Positions 7,117 through 14,845 of a DNA stretch of 24,160 bases are shown piece by piece (the first letter of the stretch is position 1; each line of letters starts with the position of its first letter). Position numbers and translations under genes: made by a program. The notes beneath the pieces are model-generated. The model was given only the letters and a program-made list of their open reading frames with translations, had not been told where the DNA came from and did no database searches. Source of the stretch: an uncultured Bacteroidales bacterium (GTDB taxonomy: Bacteria > Bacteroidota > Bacteroidia > Bacteroidales > UBA1715); the NCBI GenBank assembly GCA_937892155.1, contig CALAUG010000077.1, positions 1 through 24,160 of the forward strand, given 5' to 3'.

Positions 7117-7409
7117 GGATTGAGGATTGAGGATTGAGGATTGAGGGTTGATGATTGAGGGTTGAGGGTTGAGGATTGAGGATTGAGGGTTGAGGGTTGA
7201 TGGTTGAGGATTGATGGTTGATGATTGATGATTGATGATTGATGATTGATGATTGATGGTTGATGATTGATGATTGATGGTTGATGATTGATGATTGATG
7301 ATTGATGGTTGATGGTTGATGATTGATGGTTGATGATTGATGGTTGATGATTGATGATTGATGATTGATGATTGATGATTGATGGTTGATGATTAAGGAT
7401 TGAGGATTA
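7102..7409 (+). repeat. Array of 44 heptanucleotide repeats, unit A(T/G)G(A/G)TTG
   Basis: Exactly 44 consecutive 7-base units can be laid out without a gap. They are ATGATTG, AGGATTG, ATGGTTG and AGGGTTG, with TTA in place of TTG in units 42 and 44. AGG-type units dominate units 3-16, ATG-type units fill 17-42, and two AGG-type units close the array. The + strand has no C from 7095 to 7412. The array includes the stop of the preceding ATP-grasp gene and fills the spacer before the four-helix-bundle gene. All three + frames are closed by recurring TGA. The complementary strand has one long open frame reading INHQSSI-like repeats, which I regard as an artefact of the period. Confidence 0.97.
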
Positions 7410-7421
7410 AGGCTGCATATA

Positions 7422-7853
7422 ATGATACGGAACAAAAAAATAATACAGATGAGAGGCGTACTTAAACCGCTTTTGAGCGAAGAAGAGAAACAGAAAGCTG
7501 ACATTCAAGCTCTATCGTATGATTATGCCTGTAGGATAACTCGACTTTTCCAGTATTTGACGGAAGAGTCAGAATATAAAGAGTTTATTCAATCCAAACA
7601 ACTATATCGCTCGGGAACGTCTATTGGAGCTAATGTGAGAGAAGCCAATCACGCACAATCTGATGCTGATTTCCTGAATAAGATGAATATTGCTTTAAAG
7701 GAAGCAGATGAAACGGACTATTGGCTGAATTTACTTCATGACAATGGTTATCTTAGTCAAACCCAGTTTGAGTCAATGAATACAGATGGAGTGCGAGTAC
7801 TCAAATGCTTGGCAGCAATTGTCAAAACAATGAAGTCAAGAATCAAAAAATAA
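7422..7853 (+). CDS. Four-helix-bundle protein (S23 / 23S rRNA intervening-sequence-like, Avd-related fold)
   Basis: The 143-residue protein contains SYDYACRITRLFQYL, then SKQLYRSGTSIGANVREA, then DFLNKMNIALKEADETDYWL. These are the hallmarks of the four-helix-bundle family first found as ORFs in 23S rRNA intervening sequences and related to Avd of diversity-generating retroelements. Family members are small, helical and form pentamers. Their cellular role outside retroelements is not settled. ATG 7422 is used, with ATG 7449 as an alternative since homologues often lack the first lysine-rich stretch. There is no RNA gene or reverse transcriptase here. The gene lies alone between heptamer arrays that face it from both sides, and its TAA is part of the right array. 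It has no evident role in glycan synthesis and looks like a separate insertion. Confidence 0.88.
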   Translation: MIRNKKIIQMRGVLKPLLSEEEKQKADIQALSYDYACRITRLFQYLTEESEYKEFIQSKQLYRSGTSIGANVREANHAQSDADFLNKMNIALKEADETDYWLNLLHDNGYLSQTQFESMNTDGVRVLKCLAAIVKTMKSRIKK

Positions 7854-7876
7854 TCCTCAACCTTCAATCCTCAATC
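7851..7876 (-). repeat. Short heptamer array in inverted orientation
   Basis: Read on the minus strand, the units are GATTG, AGGATTG, AAGGTTG and AGGATTA. The one nearest the four-helix-bundle gene, AGGATTA, equals the last unit of the long array at 7403-7409, so the gene is framed by inverted heptamers. This array forms both the stop of that gene and the whole leader of the next glycosyltransferase start at 7877. Confidence 0.85.
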
Positions 7877-9085
7877 ATGAACTACATCCTTTTTGTCACC
7901 GACACATATTACCCCGACTCCAGTGCGACAACTACACTGGGGCGTAGGACAGCTGAGGCGCTTGCTCGGCTTGGATATAGCGTGGATGTTTATCCTGCGG
8001 AGATTTCGGGCAACCATTTCTCGTATCCGCCGGAATACAATGGCGTGAGGATCATCAGTCCGGAAGCAGGGGCTGAAATGAACTATACTCCCGTGAACCC
8101 GTCAGAGACCCATACAATTACGGAGAAGCACCTGTCGGGACTGAAGAAGGTGCTTGATGCAAAGGCTTATGACTACGTATTCTCCGTAGCCCTTGCATTT
8201 GAAGTCAATTTCCTTGTCCATCAAACCCTCAACCCGGTTGGTGAGCCTGTCGAACCTCAACCATCAACCCTCAAATGGTTCCCAATGTCCTACGACCCGT
8301 ATGCGTTCAATCCGCATATCACGGAGAAGCAGAGACAGGAGTATATCCGTCAGGAGGTTGAAACGCTACGGGATGCTACCAAAATATTCTTCCTCACGGA
8401 GTTCAGCGACGACTACATAGGTTCGCCGATAGAGGACAAGATTGTCTATTTCAATCTTCCGTGTATCAGACCTATCAATCCGGACAAGACTAAGAGAGTG
8501 ATTGAATTTGACGATTCCTATATCAACTGTGTCTTCTTGGGCGACTTCTATTTTGGCAATGAGAATACGGATTTCATCTTCAGACTGTTTGAGAAACTCT
8601 CAACTCTCAACTCTAAACTCTCAACTCTAAAAATCCGGTTCTATACCATCGGAAGCGTGTGTGACTACCGTGAGACAGTGGATTTGTGGCAGGAAAAGCT
8701 TGGTGACGGGTACATCTGCCACGAGCGCATCAGCCAGGAAGAGGCGCACAATGCGATGCTGGATTGTGATGTGCTGGTCAGTATGGGACATGATTCTGCC
8801 AATATGTGTCCGAGCAAGGCTATTGACTTTGCTTCCAGCGGCAAGCCGATACTGCATATCCAGAAGATAGAGAACTGCTGTGCTAAGAAATATCTTGAGC
8901 GCTATCCGGACAAATGTTTCATCTACCAGAACGAAGAACTGACAGAAGAGAGAGTGAAAGAGGTTGAGCAGTTCATTTATAACGCCAAGGGCAAGAAAAC
9001 AATTCCATTCGATAAGGTAAGGGAATTATACAGTGACTTCACGATGGAGGCATTGATTGAGAAAATTCAGAAAGAACTCACCTAA
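7877..9085 (+). CDS. Glycosyltransferase (GT-B fold, GT4-like) with in-frame repeat insertions
   Basis: From ATG 7877 the protein has 402 residues. An ATG at 7805 in the same frame would translate through the preceding gene and the heptamers, so 7877 is preferred. MNYILFVTDTYYPDSSATTT, with RTAEALARLGYSVDVY next, is a typical N-terminal acceptor-side Rossmann start. NCVFLGDFYFGNENTDFIFRLF begins the second domain. DCDVLVSMGHDSANMCPSKAIDFASSGKPILHI corresponds to the donor-binding region, with a serine-rich variant of the E-x7-E area. It probably adds one sugar to the lipid-linked unit at the cytoplasmic face. Residues encoded by 8222-8274 (NPVGEPVEPQPSTL) and 8595-8629 (LSTLNSKLSTL) come from repeat DNA inside the gene, yet the frame stays open. 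The gene may still be functional. Confidence 0.82.
   Translation: MNYILFVTDTYYPDSSATTTLGRRTAEALARLGYSVDVYPAEISGNHFSYPPEYNGVRIISPEAGAEMNYTPVNPSETHTITEKHLSGLKKVLDAKAYDYVFSVALAFEVNFLVHQTLNPVGEPVEPQPSTLKWFPMSYDPYAFNPHITEKQRQEYIRQEVETLRDATKIFFLTEFSDDYIGSPIEDKIVYFNLPCIRPINPDKTKRVIEFDDSYINCVFLGDFYFGNENTDFIFRLFEKLSTLNSKLSTLKIRFYTIGSVCDYRETVDLWQEKLGDGYICHERISQEEAHNAMLDCDVLVSMGHDSANMCPSKAIDFASSGKPILHIQKIENCCAKKYLERYPDKCFIYQNEELTEERVKEVEQFIYNAKGKKTIPFDKVRELYSDFTMEALIEKIQKELT
8222..8274 (+). repeat. In-frame repeat insertion: heptamers around a GGTTGGTGAGCCTGTCGAACC core
   Basis: The core at 8236-8256 resembles the dispersed GAGC(C/T)TGTCGAA elements seen in many bacterial genomes. It is flanked by CTCAACC/CATCAAC-type heptamers that are the reverse complement of units in the 7102 array. 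It is translated within the glycosyltransferase without breaking the frame. Confidence 0.7.
8595..8629 (+). repeat. Five tandem AACTCT(C/A) heptamers inside the glycosyltransferase
   Basis: The units are AACTCTC, AACTCTC, AACTCTA, AACTCTC and AACTCTA, with no spacer. They encode an LSTLNSKLSTL-like stretch before the core strand KIRFYTIGS. The same AACTCTC word recurs in the spacer at 23690-23722. Confidence 0.85.
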
Positions 9086-9150
9086 AGGATTTCGGAAAGA
9101 AAGACTTAAAAGGATACTTTCTATTACAGAATCGTAAACAGCAAAATATA

Positions 9151-9786
9151 ATGAAGAATATCCTTATTATCGGAGCGCATTTCGACGATGCGGAACTGGG
9201 AGCCGGCGGGACATTGGCAAAGCTGGTCAGCCAAGGCAAAAAGGTGTATAAATACACTTTGACGGACAACGAGACAAAATTCGAGCAGCGGAATGTCAAT
9301 GTAGAATACAGCGAATCGAAAAAGCAAAGTGCGTTGGCTGCAAAGGCTTTGGGTATAATTGAGATTGAGAATCCCAATCCAGTGCCTTGCTCTACGCTTA
9401 TGTACGGCAGGGAGATTATGCAGCAAGTGGAAAGCATCATCTTCGAATACGACATCGACACGGTCTTCATCCATTTCGATGCGGATATGAACCAGGATCA
9501 CGTGGAGGCGAGCCGAATCTGTCTGACAGCGGCTCGGCATTGCCGCAACATACTTGAGTTCCAAAGCAATGGATATGTCCTTGACAATGAGTTTACTCCG
9601 ACGTATTTCGTTGATGTCAGCGATTTCATCGAACAGAAGAAACAGGCATTGGCTTGCTACGGCAGCGAACACGACAGGTTGAACCGGCTGTTCACTACTG
9701 CCATTGAGAGGAACCACATTCGTGGATACGCCAATGAAGTGGAATATGCAGAAGGGTTCCGACTCATCAAAATGCTGGAATTATGA
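9151..9786 (+). CDS. PIG-L (LmbE-like) N-deacetylase
   Basis: The 211-residue protein begins MKNILIIGAHFDDAELGAGG, a variant of the AHPDDxxxGxGGT zinc-binding signature in which His10 and Asp13 would bind the metal. The second zinc motif is HFDADMNQDHVEA (H-x-x-D-x-N-x-DH), near residues 110-122. Members remove acetyl groups from N-acetyl amino sugars, releasing a free amine. In a locus with several ATP-grasp ligases I infer that the amine may be a site for amide modification. Length and both motifs are intact. It lies 65 bases after the glycosyltransferase. Its TGA overlaps the frame of the nuclease remnant that follows. Confidence 0.9.
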   Translation: MKNILIIGAHFDDAELGAGGTLAKLVSQGKKVYKYTLTDNETKFEQRNVNVEYSESKKQSALAAKALGIIEIENPNPVPCSTLMYGREIMQQVESIIFEYDIDTVFIHFDADMNQDHVEASRICLTAARHCRNILEFQSNGYVLDNEFTPTYFVDVSDFIEQKKQALACYGSEHDRLNRLFTTAIERNHIRGYANEVEYAEGFRLIKMLEL

Positions 9787-10024
9787 CAGACCTGATTTCC
9801 GTGAACGCTATCGCAGTGCCCAGATAAAGGCAGCAGTGAAGGTGAATGCCGAGCAACTGCTTTTCAACTGGCAGTTGGGAAGAGATCTTGTGACTCGTAA
9901 GGCGGAGAAACAATGGGGTGCCGGAGTTGTAGAGCAACTACCTTCTATCGAAGAATTGAAAGCACGTATTCGGCTGCTCGAAGAAGAGCTTCTGGGAGGG
10001 GTTAGAGATATTAACAAGCGTTAA
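9785..10024 (+). pseudogene. DUF1016/YhcG-type nuclease remnant with internal deletion
   Basis: The open stretch reads FRERYRSAQIKAAVKVNAEQ and goes on to LLFNWQLGRDLVTRKAEKQWGAGVVEQL. This matches the N-terminal DUF1016 signature (AQ-x-K-A-x-x-x-VN-x-x-L-x-x-x-W-x-x-G-x-x-I, then WG). The frame then jumps to LPSIEELKARIRLLEEEL, which resembles the extreme C-terminal LP-x-I-E-E-L of the same proteins. About 250 residues, including the PD-(D/E)XK nuclease, are missing. There is no start of its own in the homologous part. An upstream ATG at 9704 lies inside the deacetylase. I infer a relic. Attribution of the C-terminal part is less certain than the N-terminal part. Confidence 0.7.
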
Positions 10025-10072
10025 AGTGTAAAGAAAATTCCGGAAATCACCTTCTGGGTTGGGAAAAAGTTG

Positions 10073-10080
10073 TAATTTTG
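10073..10080 (+). promoter_or_regulatory. -7 promoter box (TAATTTTG) for the AAA_14 ATPase gene
   Basis: TAATTTTG followed by CAG is a good TAnnTTTG match, 41 bases before the ATG at 10122. It indicates that the ATPase is transcribed on its own within the operon. No convincing -33 TTTG is seen at the right spacing. Confidence 0.5.
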
Positions 10081-10121
10081 CAGCGGAAATTATTGTATAT
10101 TTATATTGAAATATCCGCCAT

Positions 10122-11423
10122 ATGATTATAAATCGTGATAGATATCTGCAAAGACTCATTGCCAAGAAGTGGAATGGCAAGATTAAAGTCATAACCGGTC
10201 TTCGTCGTTGTGGCAAGTCTTATCTGCTGAATAATCTGTTTGTGGAGCACCTTTTGAGCGAGGGCATCAAGCAGGCTGACATCATAATGCTGGCTCTGGA
10301 CGAGGCGGCAAATGCCAAGTACCGCAACCCTTTGGAACTGGATGGGTATATCCGCCAGTTGACTTCGAATAAGCGACACAAGTACTATGTGCTGATAGAC
10401 GAGATTCAGAAGGTTGAGAGCATCAAGAATCCTTACCTGCCTGCTGAGTCGGACGAGATGATTGGGTTCGTGGATGTGCTGTTGGGCATAATGAAGCAGC
10501 CGAATGTGGATGTGTATGTCACGGGTTCGAATTCGAAGATGTTGTCGAAGGATGTCGTGACGGAGTTTCGTGACAGGGGTGATGAGATACACGTCTGTCC
10601 GCTTACGTTCGATGAGTTTTATGCTGCATATCAAGGAGAGAAGCGTCACGCTTGGAGGGATTTCTGGTACTATGGCGGTATGCCTTACACGATGCACATC
10701 AGCACACACGAGGAGAAGGCTAAGTACTTGCAGGAACTGTTTCAGTTGACGTACATCCGTGACGTGATAGAGCGCAATAACATCAAGGCTGACACAGGCG
10801 TGCTGGAGACGCTGTTGGATATTACGGCTTCGGCTGTGGGTTCGTTGACTAACCCGAGCCGTTTGGCAAACACTTTCCTGACCGAGCAGAAACTGAAGAT
10901 CAAGAGCGATACGGTGGACCAATATCTGGAGTATTTCATCGACTCGTATTTGCTGCGTAAGTCGCAACGATATGATGTGAAGGGGCGTTCGTATATCAGC
11001 ACTCCGCTGAAGTACTACTATTCGGATGTGGGGCTGAGGAATGCGCGTCTGAACTTCCGCCAGCAGGAGGAGAATCATATCATGGAGAATGTGCTGTACA
11101 ACGAGTTGACGGCAAGAGGTTTCAGTGTGGATGTGGGTGTGGTGCCTTACCATTGGAAGACGGAGAATGGCAAGACCGTCCATTCGCAGCTTGAGATAGA
11201 TTTCGTAGTGAACAAGGGCTTTCAGCGGTACTATATCCAGTCGGCACTCAACGTTGACTCCAAGGAGAAGCGGGAGCAGGAGACTGCCTCTCTGAACAGG
11301 GTCAGTGACTCGTTCCGGAAGATTGTGGTGGTGAAGGATGATATCATTCCCTGGACGGATGAGTCGGGTATCACTTATGTGGGCATCGAGGAGTTTCTGC
11401 TCAGGCACGTTGAGGAATTGTGA
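10122..11423 (+). CDS. AAA_14 / DUF4143 ATP-binding protein
   Basis: The 433-residue protein is full length for the family. Residues about 23-36 contain the Walker A motif TGLRRCGKSYLLNNL. YYVLIDEIQKVE is Walker B, and VDVYVTGSNSKMLSKDV is sensor 1 (TGSN/S). PLTFDEFY and the DUF4143 domain follow in the second half (YLQELFQLTYIRDVIERN, YYSDVGLRNARLN). A PD-(D/E)XK-like core may lie at ENVLYNEL and LEIDFVV. Members are common and repeated in Bacteroidales genomes. Their role is unknown and mobility or toxin/defence functions have been suggested. It has its own promoter box and lies next to a DUF1016 relic between two glycan genes, so I infer that it was inserted into the operon. Confidence 0.9.
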   Translation: MIINRDRYLQRLIAKKWNGKIKVITGLRRCGKSYLLNNLFVEHLLSEGIKQADIIMLALDEAANAKYRNPLELDGYIRQLTSNKRHKYYVLIDEIQKVESIKNPYLPAESDEMIGFVDVLLGIMKQPNVDVYVTGSNSKMLSKDVVTEFRDRGDEIHVCPLTFDEFYAAYQGEKRHAWRDFWYYGGMPYTMHISTHEEKAKYLQELFQLTYIRDVIERNNIKADTGVLETLLDITASAVGSLTNPSRLANTFLTEQKLKIKSDTVDQYLEYFIDSYLLRKSQRYDVKGRSYISTPLKYYYSDVGLRNARLNFRQQEENHIMENVLYNELTARGFSVDVGVVPYHWKTENGKTVHSQLEIDFVVNKGFQRYYIQSALNVDSKEKREQETASLNRVSDSFRKIVVVKDDIIPWTDESGITYVGIEEFLLRHVEEL

Positions 11424-11511
11424 GCCCTTTTGATAATGCAGCAATTTGTATTCTTGAACAAAAATGAATATTTGTGTCATTCGCTGACAATATGTAATGA
11501 TTAATATTGAT

Positions 11512-12771
11512 ATGAACATTCTCAGACTCAGAGCATATTGTTACCCCGAGAACGTTGCCGCTTCGGCGATGGCGGAGGATATTGACGCGGAATATGTCAG
11601 AAGAGGCATTGTCTGCATCAATTACACTCCAATGCCGTCGCGTGGAGTAAGCGACGAGGTGAGACGGAAATACAAGAAGATAAAATACGAAGAGTTCCAC
11701 GATGGCCATGTCATTGTCCACCGCTTCCCGATGATAAAGGAGGGAACGAATATCGTACAGAAATCATTGAAGTACCTGCTATGCACCATTGTGGAGTATT
11801 TCAAGGGTATCAAGGCAAAGGGCATTGATTTGATGCTCTGCAGCAGCACCCCACCGACCCAGGGGATGCTCACCGCCTTAGTGGCAAAACGGCTCAGCCG
11901 CAAGTATGGCAGGAAAGTTCCGTTTGTGTATAACCTTCAGGACATTTTCCCCGACTCGCTCGTGGGTACGGGAATGACCCGGCAAGGTTCGCTCCTTTGG
12001 AAAATAGGCCGCAGGATGGAAGATTACATCTACCGCAGTGCCGACAGGATTATTGTGATTTCCGAGGACTTCAAACGCAACATCATGGCTAAGGGGGTGC
12101 CGGAGGAGAAGATTGTCGTGGTCCCCAACTGGGCGGATACCGATGGGATTTATCTTATAGAGAGAGAGGACAATGTACTGTTCGACAGATACGGTTTGAG
12201 TCGCGACAAGTTCTATATCTGCTACAGCGGTACGATTGGTCATACACAAAATATGGACTTGCTGCTTGATGTGGCAAAAGAGATTAATGGCGAGCTGAAA
12301 GACGTGCGTTTCGTTGTTATCGGCGAAGGTGCCGCCAAGGCAGAAGTGGAGAGGAGAATCAAGGATGAGGCGATTGACAACGTGACGCTGCTTCCGTTCC
12401 AACCATACGCAGACATCGCCTCGGTGTTCAGTCTTGGTGACGTGGGCTTGATTATCAGCAAACCGAATGTGGGAAGCAATTCAGTTCCAAGCAAGACGTG
12501 GAGCTATATGGCGGCAGAAAAGCCTATCCTTGCTTCGTTTGACAGAAACAGTGCATTGTCATCATTGATAGCGAGCACCGGCTGTGGTATTGTGGCAGAG
12601 GCGGGCAACAAGGAGGAACTGATAGAGGCAATCCATAAAATGGTTGCCGACCCGCAACTGACAGAAAAAGGAAAGCTCGGGAAAAACTATCTGGTTACGG
12701 AACTCGATAAGGAAAAGTGCGTCAAAAGATTTGTTGATACACTGGTAGAGGCAGTGGAGGAGAATCTATGA
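11512..12771 (+). CDS. Glycosyltransferase family 4 (WbuB-like)
   Basis: The start is taken at ATG 11512 (MNILRLRAYCYPENVAASAM), giving 419 residues. An ATG at 11497 would add five. The N-terminal domain shows the YPEN-x-A pattern of WbuB-like enzymes. DLMLCSSTPPTQGMLTALVA and FVYNLQDIFPDSLVGTG lie before the hinge, and VVVPNWADTD and ICYSGTIGHTQNMDLLLD begin the donor domain. VFSLGDVGLIISKPNVGSN and SKTWSYMAAEKPILA form the nucleotide-sugar site. It probably transfers a hexosamine-type sugar, since WbuB uses UDP-N-acetyl-L-fucosamine, but the donor here is inferred. It ends in a 4-base ATGA overlap with the next gene. Confidence 0.9.
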   Translation: MNILRLRAYCYPENVAASAMAEDIDAEYVRRGIVCINYTPMPSRGVSDEVRRKYKKIKYEEFHDGHVIVHRFPMIKEGTNIVQKSLKYLLCTIVEYFKGIKAKGIDLMLCSSTPPTQGMLTALVAKRLSRKYGRKVPFVYNLQDIFPDSLVGTGMTRQGSLLWKIGRRMEDYIYRSADRIIVISEDFKRNIMAKGVPEEKIVVVPNWADTDGIYLIEREDNVLFDRYGLSRDKFYICYSGTIGHTQNMDLLLDVAKEINGELKDVRFVVIGEGAAKAEVERRIKDEAIDNVTLLPFQPYADIASVFSLGDVGLIISKPNVGSNSVPSKTWSYMAAEKPILASFDRNSALSSLIASTGCGIVAEAGNKEELIEAIHKMVADPQLTEKGKLGKNYLVTELDKEKCVKRFVDTLVEAVEENL

Positions 12772-13979
12772 ATGAATTACTATGGATAGGCAGTTATCTG
12801 AACGATGATATGGCTGCGAAAATCCGGAGACTCGGATATGGCAATCTGGCAGCGTTCCTTTCGCAGAAGAGAATTCTGGAAGGCATAGAGAAAGTGTCCG
12901 GCAAAACCTTTGATACGATAGGTGCTCTGTCAACTGATGGCTATCCGAAAGGAAAGGAATTGTACTGCAAGAAACGTAGTTTCTCCCATGCAGAAGGAGC
13001 AACAGACACCTTGGTCGGGTTTCTGAACATCAAATATTTAAACAAGATGTTTATGGGTGCTTCTCTTGCAAAAGAAGTCAGAAGGCAGTTGAAATCAAGA
13101 CAGTCAGAAACATTCGATGTCTTTATATACGAAATGCGGTCTGCCTGTCTGAAAGCGGCAAAAGCGGTGAAGGAGATGTGTCCTTCAGCAAGAATACATC
13201 TGATAGTGCCGGATTTGCCGCAGTTTATGGATTTGAATGCAAACAAGTTGAAACGGATGTTGAAAGCCCTTGATTGGAAAAGCATCAAAGGAAATATGCG
13301 GTATGTTGACGATTACATATTGTATGCTGCTCCAATGGCGGAGTATCTCGGACTGAAGGACGGTTCGTGGATGGTGATGGAGGGGGCAATAAGCCAGGAT
13401 ATTGCTGACCGTGAACGTCTGTCTCCCGAATCCCGACAGGATGACAGATACATAGTCATGTACTCGGGAAGCATTAAAAGAGGCTTTGGTATTCAGCACT
13501 TGCTTGATGCTATGCAGTTGCTGGACAATTCATACGAGTTATGGTTTACGGGCGGAGGTGATTATGCAGATGTGGTGAAGTCGTATGCGGAACACGACAA
13601 AAGAATTAAATTTTATGGCATTTTGCCGACAACAGAAGATCTGATAAAACTACAGATGCAGGCGGATATGCTGGTCAATATGCGGAATCCTGATGAACCT
13701 GCGTCCAGATATTGCTTCCCATCCAAACTGTTTGAATATATGGTGTCGGGAAATCCTGTGATTTCGTGCCGCTTGGGCGGCATCCCTGATGAATACTTCA
13801 ATTATCTGTTTGAAATACCTGAAATGACAGCCGCATCTATTGCCCAAACGATAAGGAAAGTTGCCGGAATGCCAGTATCCGAAAGAAGAAAAACGGGAGA
13901 AGAATCGAAGAATTTCATTCTGACTCAGAAGAATAAAAATGTTCAGGCACAAAGAATAATTGATTTTGTTGAAAGATGA
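12768..13979 (+). CDS. Glycosyltransferase family 4-like (GT-B)
   Basis: The 403-residue protein has a diverged N-terminal half. Recognition rests on the C-terminal donor domain: VMYSGSIKRGFGIQHLLDAM, LWFTGGGDYADVV, then IKFYGILPTTEDL. ADMLVNMRNPDEPASRYCFP leads into SKLFEYMVSGNPVISCRLGG, where the E-x7-E-type donor site is partly replaced. It acts at the cytoplasmic membrane face on the growing lipid-linked oligosaccharide. The linkage is unknown. It is coupled by ATGA overlaps both upstream (12768-12771) and downstream (13976-13979), making a translational unit of three glycosyltransferases. Confidence 0.88.
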   Translation: MNELLWIGSYLNDDMAAKIRRLGYGNLAAFLSQKRILEGIEKVSGKTFDTIGALSTDGYPKGKELYCKKRSFSHAEGATDTLVGFLNIKYLNKMFMGASLAKEVRRQLKSRQSETFDVFIYEMRSACLKAAKAVKEMCPSARIHLIVPDLPQFMDLNANKLKRMLKALDWKSIKGNMRYVDDYILYAAPMAEYLGLKDGSWMVMEGAISQDIADRERLSPESRQDDRYIVMYSGSIKRGFGIQHLLDAMQLLDNSYELWFTGGGDYADVVKSYAEHDKRIKFYGILPTTEDLIKLQMQADMLVNMRNPDEPASRYCFPSKLFEYMVSGNPVISCRLGGIPDEYFNYLFEIPEMTAASIAQTIRKVAGMPVSERRKTGEESKNFILTQKNKNVQAQRIIDFVER

Positions 13980-14776
13980 CCAATAACCCGTTATTCAGTA
14001 TCATCGTTGTGTCCTACAATGCCTCGGCATTGATAAAAGACACTGTAGATTCCATCTTGAGACAGACTTTTGACGATTATGAAATAGTTGTCAAAGATGC
14101 CTGTTCAATGGATGATACGATAACGCAGATTCCCGAAAGCAATAAAATCAGGCTTTTCCAATCGAAGGATTCGGGCATATATGACGGAATGAATATGGCC
14201 ATCAAGGAAGCTAAGGGCAGGTTCCTGCATTTTCTGAACTGTGGCGACAAGTTCGCCTCGGTTGATGTGCTGGAACGGGTTGCCGGCTTTATCCGTTCTT
14301 CTGAAATCAGTGGCGGTATCATTTGCGGCGACTGTATTATGAACGGTGTTTATAAGAAGCAGCCGTCAAGAATCACACCGTTCTTCCTTTACAGAACGCC
14401 TTTGTGCCATCAGAGTATGTTCTTTTCAAAAACTGTTTTCTCAGAACTCGGCTTGTATGATTTAAGTTTCAGAATTGCAGCAGACTATGATTGCACTGTC
14501 AAGGCATTCAAAAACCATATTCCGTTTTATTATCTGAATATCCCTATATGCAGGTACCTCGGTGGAGGAATCTCTGATTCGGCAAAAGGCATACAAATAA
14601 AGACAAAAGAGTATCAGAGAATCTATAAAACCCACTATTCCGCCTGGGAAAGATTCAAATATGAGATATTGGTGACATTATCCCTGAGAAGACTCCGTTA
14701 TTGGGTGCTTTCGGGTAAGAGTCCGAAGTCCTTGAGAGAGATGTATCATAAGACTGTAAACAAGATAAACAAATAA
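13976..14776 (+). CDS. Glycosyltransferase family 2 (GT-A)
   Basis: The 266-residue protein begins PLFSIIVVSYNASALIKDTV, followed by SILRQTFDDYEIVVKDACS, the classic GT2 nucleotide-binding start. SKDSGIYDGMNMAIKEAKG leads to FLHFLNCGDKF, in which the D-x-D-equivalent motif appears as N-C-G-D. CHQSMFFSK and AADYDCTVKAF match the acceptor side of the WcaA-like branch. It is an inverting enzyme by family. Its sugar is unknown. It overlaps the upstream glycosyltransferase by 4 bases. A 69-base gap follows, after which base composition shifts to AT-rich. Confidence 0.92.
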   Translation: MTNNPLFSIIVVSYNASALIKDTVDSILRQTFDDYEIVVKDACSMDDTITQIPESNKIRLFQSKDSGIYDGMNMAIKEAKGRFLHFLNCGDKFASVDVLERVAGFIRSSEISGGIICGDCIMNGVYKKQPSRITPFFLYRTPLCHQSMFFSKTVFSELGLYDLSFRIAADYDCTVKAFKNHIPFYYLNIPICRYLGGGISDSAKGIQIKTKEYQRIYKTHYSAWERFKYEILVTLSLRRLRYWVLSGKSPKSLREMYHKTVNKINK

Positions 14777-14845
14777 CCTAAAACAATAGAATGTTGTCGT
14801 GAACAATGAAAAATATTAAATAAAGGTTTACAAATTTGAAGCATT

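Noticed and set aside
7102..7409. CRISPR array
   Set aside because: The units are only 7 bases, contiguous and without spacers, and there are no cas genes nearby.
7013..7504. Minus-strand open frame with INHQSSI-type repeats, as a possible repeat protein
   Set aside because: It is open only because the heptamer array lacks stops on that strand. It overlaps the ends of two supported genes and its non-repeat ends resemble nothing.
7422..7853. Diversity-generating retroelement (four-helix-bundle protein as Avd)
   Set aside because: No reverse transcriptase and no template/variable repeat pair with adenine-specific mutations is present in the window.
7805..7876. Extended N-terminus of the glycosyltransferase from ATG 7805
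   Set aside because: It would translate the end of the preceding gene and the inverted heptamers in another frame. MNYILFVTDTYYP at 7877 is the normal start for this fold.
10101..11519. A 472-codon open frame on the minus strand
   Set aside because: It lies opposite the well-supported AAA_14/DUF4143 ATPase, has no recognisable domain and is rich in H, I, L and Q, as expected for the complement of a real gene.
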